A stretch of 10,544 nucleotides of DNA from Armatimonadota bacterium (GCA_023423495.1 JAFAFM010000126.1:1-10544), one strand, 5' to 3'; positions 1 to 6,926 are shown, counted from the stretch's first letter. Made by a program: numbers and translations. The notes: generated by a model not told the origin, from the sequence alone.

Positions 1-633
1 GGCATTAACGGCCGGGTCTTCAAGAATCCTTTAACCCAGATGACCGAGCAGCTTTACCTCTTTATCGAGAATATGTGCGTCGGAATCATCGGCCCACACG
101 GACGGAAATATGTGCCGTTCATTGGGACGATCTGGCTGGTCATCTTCATCGGCAACTTGGTTGCTCTGTTCTTCGGCTTTTCCCCGACGGCGAGCCTCGG
201 CTTCAACCTTGGCATGGCAATTGTGAGCATCGCTTACGTCCAGAACGAGGGGATCAAGGCGAATGGCTTGCTGGGCCACCTTTCGCACTTCGCCGGTCCC
301 AAGATGGGCCTCGCGATGATTGGGATCAACATTCTCATTTTCGTGATTGAGATTGTCTCCGAGCTCATGAAGAATGCGTCGCTCAGTCTTCGACTTTACG
401 GCAACATCTTCGGGGGCGGCGAAGCGGTTCACGCGATGAACAAATTGGGTGAAGGCGTATTGGTTCCGGCAGGCGAGTTCCTACTCCCGATCAAGCTCTT
501 GACGGTCGTGGTGCAGGCGATGATTTTCTGCCTCCTCACCTGCGTCTATCTGTCTCTCGTCACCGGCCACCACGACGAGGGTCATGACCACGCGGAAGGG
601 GACCATAGTCACCCTACTCCCGCTCATGCCTGA
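1..633 (+). CDS. atpB: ATP synthase Fo subunit a, 5'-truncated by window start
   Basis: Subunit a forms the proton half-channels against the c-ring in the membrane. The frame is open from base 1, and the residues before the Met at 40 look like normal subunit a sequence, so the gene starts upstream and that Met is internal. Numbering from it, the core helix has SLSLRLYGN with the essential arginine at 118 (codon 391-393), matching E. coli Arg210. The final helix VVQAMIFCLLTCVYLSL (157-173) aligns with E. coli around Gln252. Two departures are visible: the E. coli Glu219 position is Gly127 with Glu128 one residue later, and the His245 position is Lys152. The last 22 residues form a tail with seven His and several Asp/Glu. 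It is the first visible gene of the atp operon, 60 bp before atpE. The family call is certain. Confidence 0.97.
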   Translation, partial: GINGRVFKNPLTQMTEQLYLFIENMCVGIIGPHGRKYVPFIGTIWLVIFIGNLVALFFGFSPTASLGFNLGMAIVSIAYVQNEGIKANGLLGHLSHFAGPKMGLAMIGINILIFVIEIVSELMKNASLSLRLYGNIFGGGEAVHAMNKLGEGVLVPAGEFLLPIKLLTVVVQAMIFCLLTCVYLSLVTGHHDEGHDHAEGDHSHPTPAHA

Positions 634-676
634 ACAATTTTCCAACTGAAACATCAAACAAGAAACTTAACCCTCT

Positions 677-681
677 AGGAG
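677..681 (+). promoter_or_regulatory. Shine-Dalgarno site of atpE in a G-poor leader
   Basis: AGGAG lies 12 nt before the atpE ATG. The 60-bp atpB-atpE gap (634-693) is A/C-rich with only five G residues, three of them in this site, so it should be nearly unstructured. It is the clearest ribosome binding site in the atp operon; atpF, atpA and atpG have none that I can recognise. High initiation of the c subunit would match its many copies per enzyme, which is inferred by analogy with E. coli atpE. Confidence 0.7.
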
Positions 682-693
682 AAACAAAAACAC

Positions 694-906
694 ATGAACG
701 TTATTGGACTTGGACTCACCGCTTTCGGCGTAGCTCTCGGCCTCGGACTCATCGGCTGGGCCGGTCTGCAGGGCATGTCCCGACAGCCTGAGGCCATTGG
801 TAAGCTGCAAGTCGCGATGCTGATCGCATTCGCGTTCGTCGAGCTCGTCTTCCTTCTGACGGTCTTCATCGGCGCGCCTCAGCTGGCCGCTATCGCCCCC
901 AAGTAA
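694..906 (+). CDS. atpE: ATP synthase Fo subunit c (proteolipid ring)
   Basis: Subunit c forms the rotating membrane ring that carries one ion per subunit. The 70-residue hairpin has a Gly-rich helix 1 (about 4-28), the polar loop SRQPE (29-33) and helix 2 (about 39-62). The ion-binding carboxylate is Glu50 in AFAFVELVF, exactly 20 residues after the loop Arg30, as in the family. Sodium-type rings have a Gln 13 residues before the loop Arg and Ser/Thr after the Glu. Here these are Leu17 and Leu51, so the ring is most likely proton-coupled. In the helix 1 glycine pattern, Gly12, Gly16 and Gly18 are present and one usual glycine is Ala14. The start has a good Shine-Dalgarno site, and a perfect hairpin follows the stop codon by 7 bases. 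Confidence 0.97.
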   Translation: MNVIGLGLTAFGVALGLGLIGWAGLQGMSRQPEAIGKLQVAMLIAFAFVELVFLLTVFIGAPQLAAIAPK

Positions 907-913
907 ATTCGAA

Positions 914-945
914 TTTAATGGGCCGGTAGATTCCGGCCCATTAAA
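914..945 (+). promoter_or_regulatory. Perfect 13-bp hairpin between atpE and atpF
   Basis: The arms TTTAATGGGCCGG (914-926) and CCGGCCCATTAAA (933-945) are exact reverse complements around a 6-nt loop. No T-tract follows, so it does not look like a Rho-independent terminator. It begins 7 bases after the atpE stop and ends 23 bases before the atpF start. It may protect the upstream atpBE message from 3' decay, cause partial termination, or mark an RNA processing point, lowering b relative to c. The structure is seen directly; the function is inferred. Confidence 0.75.
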
Positions 946-968
946 CGACTAAACTATCTTTCCAAAGA

Positions 969-1586
969 ATGAGCAACCAACCTAAGAAGACTGGTCTTCC
1001 CTACATCGTCACGCTGATCATCGGCATAGCGCTGATGATGGGTGGATACTGGATCTCGCTAAACACGGTAGATCTTCGCCACTCGTTGACCGAAAAAGGT
1101 ATTCCGCTCGACCTGGGTATCACGGTTGCCGTCATCGGCGTCTTTATCATCCTTTTTCCGGTTCTTCAGAGCTTCTACTTCAAGCCTCTGGCAGACGCGA
1201 TCAACGAGCGAACCCATGCGCTTGAATCGACTTTCGGTGAGGCTGAAAGCCTTCGATCCGAAATGACGAAGATGAAGAGTGACTATGAACAGCGTCTGGT
1301 CGCAACGGAAGCCGAAGCTCGATCGCAAATCCAGGCTCAGATCAAAGAGGCGCAAGAGCTGCGCCAGAGCCTCATGAGCGAAGCTAGCGCTAAGGCGGAT
1401 GAGCTTGTTCGCAGGGCTCAGCAAGAGATTGAAGCGGAGAAGCAGAAAGTATTGGGTCAACTTCGGTCCGAAGTTGTCCATCTGACCCTATCGGCCACCG
1501 AGCGAATCCTTGGCGAGAACATGGACAGCGAAAAGAACCGCAAGCTCGTTGCCGAATTCATCGACAAGGTCGAGGTGTCTCACTAA
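969..1586 (+). CDS. atpF: ATP synthase Fo subunit b with an extra N-terminal membrane helix
   Basis: Subunit b is the peripheral stalk that holds F1 against rotation. The 205-residue product is longer than the usual 155-170. It has two hydrophobic segments: about 11-31, preceded by Lys6-Lys7, and about 46-69. The second leads into FKPLADAINER and a long charged coiled coil (about 80-185), which is the canonical b layout; the first helix is extra. Positive-inside topology predicts both ends in the cytoplasm. ATG 969 is the only well-placed Met, but its Shine-Dalgarno is weak. A TTG at 1086 would give a conventional 166-residue protein, but I see no Shine-Dalgarno there and it would leave a 179-base gap after atpE. 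It is adjacent to atpH, with one base between stop and start. Confidence 0.93.
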   Translation: MSNQPKKTGLPYIVTLIIGIALMMGGYWISLNTVDLRHSLTEKGIPLDLGITVAVIGVFIILFPVLQSFYFKPLADAINERTHALESTFGEAESLRSEMTKMKSDYEQRLVATEAEARSQIQAQIKEAQELRQSLMSEASAKADELVRRAQQEIEAEKQKVLGQLRSEVVHLTLSATERILGENMDSEKNRKLVAEFIDKVEVSH

Positions 1587-1587
1587 A

Positions 1588-2142
1588 ATGGCGGACACCA
1601 AGGTCGCTCGTCGGTATGCCAGCGCACTTTTCACCACGGCACAAAAGAACGACGTGGTCAAGAGTGTGGAAGACGATCTGACCGCCATCTCCAAGCTTTT
1701 GGAGAACGATCCCAAGTTTAAGGACTTCATCCTAAGCCCCCAAGTGGGTCGCGACGAGAAGATCAAGATCGCTGAGAAGCTGTTTTCTGATCGCGTTACC
1801 GCGCTCACGATGCAGGCTCTGCGGCTCATGCTGATCAAGCGACGCGAGTATGAAATACCCAATATCCGCAACGAGTTTGTCGCCCTTCGCCGGGAGCATG
1901 GCAGCGTTTCCTACGTCGTCATCACGTCCGCGGAGGCGCTAGAGCCGGATCAAAAAGACGCCCTGGTTGCAAAGCTTGCTCAGCAGACCGGCAAAACCGT
2001 AGAGGCGGACTTTCGAATCGATCCTCGCCTAATTGGCGGAGTCAAAGTCCAACTTGGCGATTACGTTTTAGATGGCACAGTCCGTGGTTCGCTTCGCAGG
2101 CTCGATGAGAGGCTGCGACGCGACGTCCTTAAGCAGAATTAA
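1588..2142 (+). CDS. atpH: ATP synthase F1 subunit delta
   Basis: Delta (the OSCP homologue) joins the top of F1 to the b stalk. I chose the ATG at 1588, one base after the atpF stop. It gives 184 residues, close to the usual 175-185, beginning [15 protein letters not shown], the typical N-terminal helix of the family. An earlier in-frame ATG at 1510 lies deep inside atpF and only adds unrelated residues. The C-terminal signature [19 protein letters not shown] (about 145-163) followed by TVRGSLRRL is the hallmark of the family. A GAGGT-like sequence in the end of atpF lies about 13 bases before the start and could serve for initiation, with translational coupling likely. The gap to atpA is 29 bp and shows no hairpin. 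Confidence 0.95.
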   Translation: MADTKVARRYASALFTTAQKNDVVKSVEDDLTAISKLLENDPKFKDFILSPQVGRDEKIKIAEKLFSDRVTALTMQALRLMLIKRREYEIPNIRNEFVALRREHGSVSYVVITSAEALEPDQKDALVAKLAQQTGKTVEADFRIDPRLIGGVKVQLGDYVLDGTVRGSLRRLDERLRRDVLKQN

Positions 2143-2171
2143 ATTTATCGAACCCGCAATCCGAGAAATCC

Positions 2172-3701
2172 ATGTCAAGCATTCGTCCTGAAGAAATCAC
2201 CTCTATCCTCGAACAAGAACTGCAGCGCTTTGAGCGTTCGGTCGAAGTCGAGCACGTTGGGACTGTCATTCAAGTTGGTGACAGCATCGCTCGAGTCTAT
2301 GGCTTGCCCGACTGTCAAATGGGTGAACTGCTCGAGTTCCCGAACGGTGTGACCGGCCTCGCTCTGAACCTTGAGGAAGACTCGATCGGCGCCGTTTTGA
2401 TGGGTGACGACACCCTCATCAAGGAAGGCGACCAAGTCCGAGAAACCGGCCGCATTATCGAAATCCCGGTTGGCGATGCGCTTCTCGGCAGAGTTGTAAA
2501 CGCCCTCGGCCAGACGATCGACGGACTTCCGGCACCTACAGGCACTGAGTTCCGGCGACTTGAAGTCAACGCTCCGGGCGTTGTGGACCGACAGCCCGTT
2601 ACCGAACCCCTACAGACTGGAATCAAAGCGATTGACGCCATGATCCCGATTGGACGTGGTCAGCGAGAACTCGTCATTGGCGACCGCCAGACGGGTAAGA
2701 CTGCGATCTGCGTCGATACGATCATCAACCAGAAGTCAACCCACGAGCCCGGCGGAGATCCCGTCTACTGCATTTATGTAGCGTGCGGCCAAAAGATGGC
2801 CAACGTCGCCCGCGTTGTGGAAACCCTCCGAGCCAATGGAGCTCTCGAGTACACGACCATCGTTGTTGCATCTGCCGCGGACTCCAACGCGTTGCAGTAC
2901 CTCGCACCCTTTGCCGGTGCGACGATTGGAGAGTATTTCCGCGACAACGGGAAGCATGCCTTGGTTATCTACGATGACCTCTCCAAGCACGCTCAGGCAT
3001 ACCGTGCACTTTCGCTCCTTCTGCGACGGCCGCCCGGACGAGAAGCCTATCCCGGAGACGTTTTTTATCTGCACTCGCGCTTGCTGGAGCGATCCGCTAA
3101 GCTTTCCGACGCACGAGGAGGCGGTTCGTTGACGGCGCTGCCGATCATCGAGACCCAATCGGGAGACGTTTCGGCCTATATTCCGACCAACGTTATCTCC
3201 ATCACGGATGGACAGATCTACCTTGAGCCAGACCTGTTCTTCGCTGGCGTTCGACCCGCAATCAACGTCGGTATCTCCGTTAGCCGCGTAGGCGGCAACG
3301 CCCAAATCAAGGCTATGAAGCAAGTCGCTGGTAAGTTGAAGCTGGAAATGGCCAACTACCGAGATGTGGCTGCATTCAGCCAGTTCGCTTCCGACCTCGA
3401 CAAGGCCACCCAGATGCAGCTCACCCGCGGCCAGCGACTCACCGAGCTTCTTAAGCAGGACTTGACGACGCCATATTCAGTCGAAGACCAGATCATTTCT
3501 ATCTTCGCGGGTAGCCAAGGCGTTCTCGACGGTCTGCGCAACGATCAGGTCAAGGCGTTTGAAGCTGGCCTCCTGAAGTTCGTTCATGAGAAGTATCCGG
3601 ACGTGGTCGAGGGAATCGCTCAAAGCAAGGCGATCTCGAAGGAGAACGAGGAAACCTTGGCGAAGGCAGTTAACGAATTCGCCGGGACCTTCAACAGCTA
3701 A
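2172..3701 (+). CDS. atpA: ATP synthase F1 subunit alpha
   Basis: Alpha forms the F1 hexamer with beta; its nucleotide sites are non-catalytic and regulatory, but it donates the arginine finger to catalysis. The 509-residue length is typical. Visible elements in order: N-terminal beta-barrel (about 25-95), Walker A GDRQTGKT (170-177), Walker B region ALVIYDD (263-269), the alpha/beta family signature [10 protein letters not shown] (362-371) and the arginine finger Arg372 in SRVGG. The C-terminal helical domain is complete. Gln173 in Walker A (Q rather than the G/A seen in beta) and SRVGG show this is alpha, not beta. No clear Shine-Dalgarno precedes the ATG. The stop is followed by a hairpin before atpG. 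Confidence 0.98.
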   Translation: MSSIRPEEITSILEQELQRFERSVEVEHVGTVIQVGDSIARVYGLPDCQMGELLEFPNGVTGLALNLEEDSIGAVLMGDDTLIKEGDQVRETGRIIEIPVGDALLGRVVNALGQTIDGLPAPTGTEFRRLEVNAPGVVDRQPVTEPLQTGIKAIDAMIPIGRGQRELVIGDRQTGKTAICVDTIINQKSTHEPGGDPVYCIYVACGQKMANVARVVETLRANGALEYTTIVVASAADSNALQYLAPFAGATIGEYFRDNGKHALVIYDDLSKHAQAYRALSLLLRRPPGREAYPGDVFYLHSRLLERSAKLSDARGGGSLTALPIIETQSGDVSAYIPTNVISITDGQIYLEPDLFFAGVRPAINVGISVSRVGGNAQIKAMKQVAGKLKLEMANYRDVAAFSQFASDLDKATQMQLTRGQRLTELLKQDLTTPYSVEDQIISIFAGSQGVLDGLRNDQVKAFEAGLLKFVHEKYPDVVEGIAQSKAISKENEETLAKAVNEFAGTFNS

Positions 3702-3710
3702 GTTCATTAA

Positions 3711-3739
3711 GCTTGGGCTCTGATAATCGGAGCCCAAGC
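3711..3739 (+). promoter_or_regulatory. Perfect 10-bp hairpin between atpA and atpG
   Basis: The arms GCTTGGGCTC (3711-3720) and GAGCCCAAGC (3730-3739) pair exactly around a 9-nt loop. It lies 9 bases after the atpA stop and ends 17 bases before the atpG start. No T-tract follows, and atpG continues on the same strand, so full termination is unlikely. It mirrors the hairpin after atpE and could reduce gamma relative to alpha by mRNA stabilisation, attenuation or processing. The function is inferred. Confidence 0.72.
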
Positions 3740-3756
3740 AAATCTAATCCTCACCG

Positions 3757-4623
3757 ATGGCAACTCTTAAGCAGATTCGACAGCGGATCAAAACCGCAAA
3801 GAACATTCAGCAGATCACCAAGGCGATGAAGCTGGTGGCGGCCGCGCGCCTCAAGAAGGCGACCGACCGCGTGCTTGAAGCCAGGCCCTATGCCGACAAG
3901 CTAAAAGAGTTTATGGCCTCGCTCTCCAAAGCGGGTGAGTTGCCTCCGCATCCATTGATGCAGAAGCGGGAAATCAAGAAGGCCATCTTGATCCTCGTAA
4001 CCTCTGAGCGAGGGTTGGCGGGCGGTTATAATACGTCGCTCATTCGAAAAGCAGCCGACTTCATCAAAGCTGCGGACTTCGATGTCGACATCGTTACCGT
4101 CGGCAAGAAAGGATTTCAGTTCTTCTGCAAGCGTGGATACACAATCCGGCCAACGGTCACCAAGCCTTCGGCAGGCGCAACCTTAGAAAACGCCATCGAA
4201 GTCACGAAGATCACGCAAGCCGCATTCGAGAATGGAGAGGTCGATGCGATCTTCGTCTGCTACAGCAAGTTCTTCTCGGCCATTCGGCAAGTTCCTCAGT
4301 TGGTTCAACTGTTGCCGATCGAGGCTCCTGCTACCGAAGAAAATCTAGACCACCACTACGAATCGGAAGTGGACTTCGAGCCCAATGCCGAGGCAGTTCT
4401 CAACGCACTCCTGCCGCGATACTTCCAAACGCTTGTTTGGCAGTCACTCTTGGAAGGAACGGCTTCTGAATTCGGCGCCCGAATGACCGCCATGACATCG
4501 GCAACCGACAATGCCGGAAAGATGATTCACTCGCTCACGCTCAAGGCGAACCGCGAACGGCAGGCTGGCATCACCAAGGAGATCTTGGAAGTTGTCGGCG
4601 GCGCCGAAGCCCTCAAGGGCTAA
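3757..4623 (+). CDS. atpG: ATP synthase F1 subunit gamma
   Basis: Gamma is the central rotor shaft that turns inside the alpha3beta3 ring. The 288-residue product is of normal length. Its N-terminal helix KQIRQRIKTAKNIQQITKAM (5-24) and C-terminal helix ending ITKEILEVVGGAEAL (272-286) are the two conserved halves of the coiled-coil shaft; the middle part is the Rossmann-like globular domain. The ATG at 3757 fits the conserved MATLKQIR start, but no Shine-Dalgarno is visible, and a hairpin ends 17 bases upstream. In many operons beta (atpD) and epsilon (atpC) follow here. Instead a GNAT gene starts 9 bases after the stop, so those subunits must be encoded elsewhere. Confidence 0.97.
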   Translation: MATLKQIRQRIKTAKNIQQITKAMKLVAAARLKKATDRVLEARPYADKLKEFMASLSKAGELPPHPLMQKREIKKAILILVTSERGLAGGYNTSLIRKAADFIKAADFDVDIVTVGKKGFQFFCKRGYTIRPTVTKPSAGATLENAIEVTKITQAAFENGEVDAIFVCYSKFFSAIRQVPQLVQLLPIEAPATEENLDHHYESEVDFEPNAEAVLNALLPRYFQTLVWQSLLEGTASEFGARMTAMTSATDNAGKMIHSLTLKANRERQAGITKEILEVVGGAEALKG

Positions 4624-4632
4624 GGTCTTCCG

Positions 4633-5142
4633 GTGAGCGAAGGGCTTGTTATTCGCAGGCTGCGCGATATCGATTGCGTGGTCGAACTCACCGACCTGAT
4701 TCACCGCGCTTATCGAGCCAACGCCGAAATGGGCTTTCACTTTGTAGCGACCCATCAAAGCCCGGATGTGACCCGCGAGCGACTAGACGGCGGGATCCCT
4801 TTTGTTGCGGAATTAAATGGCCGAATTGTTGGTACGATCACGCTTGAATTCCCGGTCGACATTCCTCATGGCGAATATGTGACCAATCGACCCCTCGCGC
4901 TCTTTGGCCAGTTTGCCGTCGACCCGGAGTGTAAGGGTACCGGAATAGGGAGACAACTGCTGCAAATTGCCGAGGAAGAGGCTGCTCGCTTGGGAGCCGA
5001 AGAAATATGCCTGGATACAGCTCAGGGCGCGAAGCACCTTGTTTCCTACTACGAGCGACAGGGCTACGCGATTCGAGCGGAAGCAGATTGGCGTCCAGAT
5101 GTGAATTACAAGAGTTGGGTGATGGTCAAGGATCTGATCTGA
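4633..5142 (+). CDS. GNAT-family N-acetyltransferase
   Basis: A 169-residue protein of the GCN5-related fold, which transfers an acyl group, usually from acetyl-CoA, to an amine. The central strand FGQFAVDPECKGTGIG (91-106) is motif A, with the CoA-pyrophosphate loop KGTGIG, followed by the helix RQLLQIAEEEAARLG. Motif B follows around AEEICLDTA and HLVSYYERQGY (135-145), the usual C-terminal part. The substrate cannot be told from sequence. The start is GTG at 4633, 9 bases after the atpG stop, with AAGG from the atpG stop region as a possible ribosome site, so it is probably co-transcribed with the atp genes. A functional link with ATP synthase is not implied. The stop is one base from the stop of the convergent neighbour. 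Confidence 0.9.
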   Translation: MSEGLVIRRLRDIDCVVELTDLIHRAYRANAEMGFHFVATHQSPDVTRERLDGGIPFVAELNGRIVGTITLEFPVDIPHGEYVTNRPLALFGQFAVDPECKGTGIGRQLLQIAEEEAARLGAEEICLDTAQGAKHLVSYYERQGYAIRAEADWRPDVNYKSWVMVKDLI

Positions 5143-5143
5143 G

Positions 5144-5725
5144 TTACTGGAAAGGCTTATCCAACTCGTTGTGCAGCGTTTTCCACTTATCCGTCGCTTC
5201 CAACTCGATAGTCAGGAGAAAATCTGCCAGTTCCTTCGACACCGACTCTTGCATCGAGTTCGCCAGGCTGCCCGCATTAGAAGCGCTTATGATTAGTGTG
5301 GTGTTCCCGCGCACCGCGATAGCAATTTGAATTGTCTTCTGCGCGTTGGACTTACGAAAGATTTCGAACTTGACTTTGCCATTGTCCAGCGAGGGTAGTC
5401 GCTTGGTCTTGAATTCGGGCTGGTTGGCTTGAGCGCTTCGGATAAATCGCTCAGTAAGGAAGGTCGTATCCATGTCTGGTTCTGGATTAACGTCAGATAC
5501 CACTTGGGTTGCTGAGCACCGAAGCAGGGTCTTCGTCTGTGGCTGCTGGGCGAGAAGAAGGGTGTTTGGCTTTTTAGGGAGCAGCTTCCATCCAGCCGGC
5601 TTGGTAAACAGGACCTCGTAGTTTCGGTGATCTTCGTTGGGCTTCGCGGTGGCTAGCCGATAAGCAACGCCTATCCCACAAAGGAGCAGTCCAACTAGGC
5701 CGAGCCTGGCATAACGAGTTGCCAT
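5144..5725 (-). CDS. Hypothetical exported or membrane-anchored protein
   Basis: I do not recognise a family with confidence. The 193-residue product begins MATRYARLGLVGLLLCGIGVAY, a positive N-terminus plus a hydrophobic segment (about 7-22), so it is either a signal anchor or a signal peptide. LLLC is a poor lipobox, so I do not call it a lipoprotein. The remainder is a small soluble domain (about 36-176) starting YEVLFTKPAGWKLLP and ending with a helix before LLTIEL. The order of a 'P-x-GW' strand, a middle 'GKVKFEIF' strand, 'TTLIISAS' and a final helix resembles the PsbP/Mog1-like fold; this is a guess from pattern only. It is the last gene of the minus-strand unit, 18 bp after the thioesterase, with no strong Shine-Dalgarno. 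Confidence 0.75.
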   Translation of the reverse strand: MATRYARLGLVGLLLCGIGVAYRLATAKPNEDHRNYEVLFTKPAGWKLLPKKPNTLLLAQQPQTKTLLRCSATQVVSDVNPEPDMDTTFLTERFIRSAQANQPEFKTKRLPSLDNGKVKFEIFRKSNAQKTIQIAIAVRGNTTLIISASNAGSLANSMQESVSKELADFLLTIELEATDKWKTLHNELDKPFQ

Positions 5726-5743
5726 GTATTACTATAAGGCAAA

Positions 5744-6295
5744 TTAGCGCCGAATGATTCTGTCGGCGGCAACCATGCTCTCAAGTTCAGCATCGGACGC
5801 TTTCTCGAATTCGGCCGCCCGAGATTCCAGCTCGTTCTTTTGTTCGGAACGGAGTTCGCGCCGAAGTTTTCCCTGAAGGAATCGGAGCTTTTCTTCTCTG
5901 CTTTCCGGCTGAAGGCTGGGAACCGGAACAGCCTTGCCGTTAGCGTCTATGGCGACCATGGTTACGCGCGCCGTATTGGTATGCCGCTTGTCGCTTGTTT
6001 GGAGGTTTTGGGCATAGATTTCGATCGTGACTTCCATACTCGTCCGACCTACAAAGCTTACTTGACCAATCATCGAAACATGCTCGCCGACGTTGATGGG
6101 TTCATGGAAATCGACTCGGTCGAAACTAGCCGTGACGCAGACTCGGCCGGCGTGCTTGGAGCTTGCCGCGTAGGCGCACAAGTCGATCATCTCCAGTATC
6201 CGCCCTCCGAAAACCTTGCCTAAGAAGTTCGCGTCATTCGGCTGCATGATCTGGGCAATTTCAACGCGAGAGGCAGAAACGGGTTTAGCTGGCAT
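5744..6295 (-). CDS. Hotdog-fold acyl-CoA thioesterase (YciA/BACH-like)
   Basis: It probably hydrolyses acyl-CoA to free acid and CoA in the cytoplasm. The signature is MQPNDANFLGKVFGGRILEM (17-36 of the 183-residue form), with Asn24, the Gly30-Gly31 turn and the expected catalytic Asp38 in MIDLCAY. The second part of the hotdog domain, ASFDRVDFHEPINVGEHV and IEIYAQN, also matches YciA/BACH enzymes. The C-terminal 50 residues (131-183) are a charged helix rich in Glu/Arg/Lys. I placed the start at the ATG at 6295, which overlaps the end of the PAP2 gene by 11 bp. Longer in-frame starts up to 6361 add an Arg/Ser-rich stretch lying inside the PAP2 gene and unlike the family. Acyl chain preference cannot be judged. 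Confidence 0.9.
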   Translation of the reverse strand: MPAKPVSASRVEIAQIMQPNDANFLGKVFGGRILEMIDLCAYAASSKHAGRVCVTASFDRVDFHEPINVGEHVSMIGQVSFVGRTSMEVTIEIYAQNLQTSDKRHTNTARVTMVAIDANGKAVPVPSLQPESREEKLRFLQGKLRRELRSEQKNELESRAAEFEKASDAELESMVAADRIIRR

Positions 6296-6917
6296 CGTTT
6301 GCAGGATACCGGCCCGACTCTGCGTCCTTCGTGATCGAGGTGATTGCATAGACGATTGCACTACTCAACAACCCGGCAAAGATCCCGCCCAAGACATCGG
6401 TTGGCCAGTGCACGCCACGATAGATCCGGCTGACGCCGACGAGGGTGGCCCATATCAAAGCGTATCGGCCCACCCAAGCCCGGTCGGTGCGATAAGTGAG
6501 GAAGAGCAGCATAAACGCCAACGCGAAGGATGTCGTGGTATGCCCGCTAGGAAAGCTGTTGTACTGGAAGCTCTCCTGGGGATTGGCGTAGTTTAGCAAG
6601 CTGGGACGGTCTCGTTCCGCAATAAAGCGCTTCACCCCCTGGGCAAAGAATAGACCCGAGACTGCGGTTGTTAACAGCAAGGGCCAAACCGAGTAGATCG
6701 GATTTCTCCAAACTGAACGTACGGCTTGCAAGAAGGGCATGCGTCGGAGTTCATGCCGCAGGTCGATCGCAAGCGGAACGATTAGAACGAGAATGGCCTG
6801 CACCCACCCCAAGCCGGTGGTAGTGATGAGCCAAAACAGGGGGTCAAGCCAGTCGCGGTGGAGATCGACGTGGATGGCTCTGAAAATCGCTTGATCCCAT
6901 TTCCAGAGCACATCCAC
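6285..6917 (-). CDS. PAP2-family membrane phosphatase
   Basis: An integral membrane acid phosphatase of the type-2 phosphatidic acid phosphatase family, acting on lipid phosphates or isoprenyl diphosphates such as undecaprenyl-PP. The 210-residue product has about six hydrophobic segments. The three phosphatase motifs are present: motif 1 VKRFIAERDRP (95-105), motif 2 PSGH (123-126, with His126) and motif 3 SRIYRGVHWPTD (163-174), with His170 the expected nucleophile and Asp174 its partner. Motif 1 is slightly odd: the spacing from Lys96 to Arg-Pro is seven, not six, or else Arg97 takes the lysine role. The start is GTG at 6917, 9 bases after the GH172 stop, with no clear Shine-Dalgarno. The substrate is unknown. 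Confidence 0.92.
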   Translation of the reverse strand: MDVLWKWDQAIFRAIHVDLHRDWLDPLFWLITTTGLGWVQAILVLIVPLAIDLRHELRRMPFLQAVRSVWRNPIYSVWPLLLTTAVSGLFFAQGVKRFIAERDRPSLLNYANPQESFQYNSFPSGHTTTSFALAFMLLFLTYRTDRAWVGRYALIWATLVGVSRIYRGVHWPTDVLGGIFAGLLSSAIVYAITSITKDAESGRYPANDAS

Positions 6918-6926
6918 AGAGAAAGT

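Noticed and set aside
40..42. ATG at 40 as the start of atpB
   Set aside because: The frame is open from base 1 with family-like residues before it, and starting at 40 would lose the N-terminal region of subunit a. The gene is cut by the window.
31..432. Minus-strand frame opposite atpB
   Set aside because: atpB is unmistakable on the + strand; the antisense product is charged and resembles nothing.
694..906. Sodium-dependent c-ring
   Set aside because: The Gln in helix 1 and the Ser/Thr after the ion-binding Glu are both absent (Leu17 and Leu51).
914..945. Hairpins at 914-945 and 3711-3739 as Rho-independent terminators
   Set aside because: Neither is followed by a T-run, and essential atp genes continue on the same strand just downstream.
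5140..5170. Terminator between the convergent GNAT and hypothetical genes
   Set aside because: Only a short, interrupted pairing (GAGT with ACTC, TGG with CCA) is present, with one base between stop codons and no T-run; not convincing.
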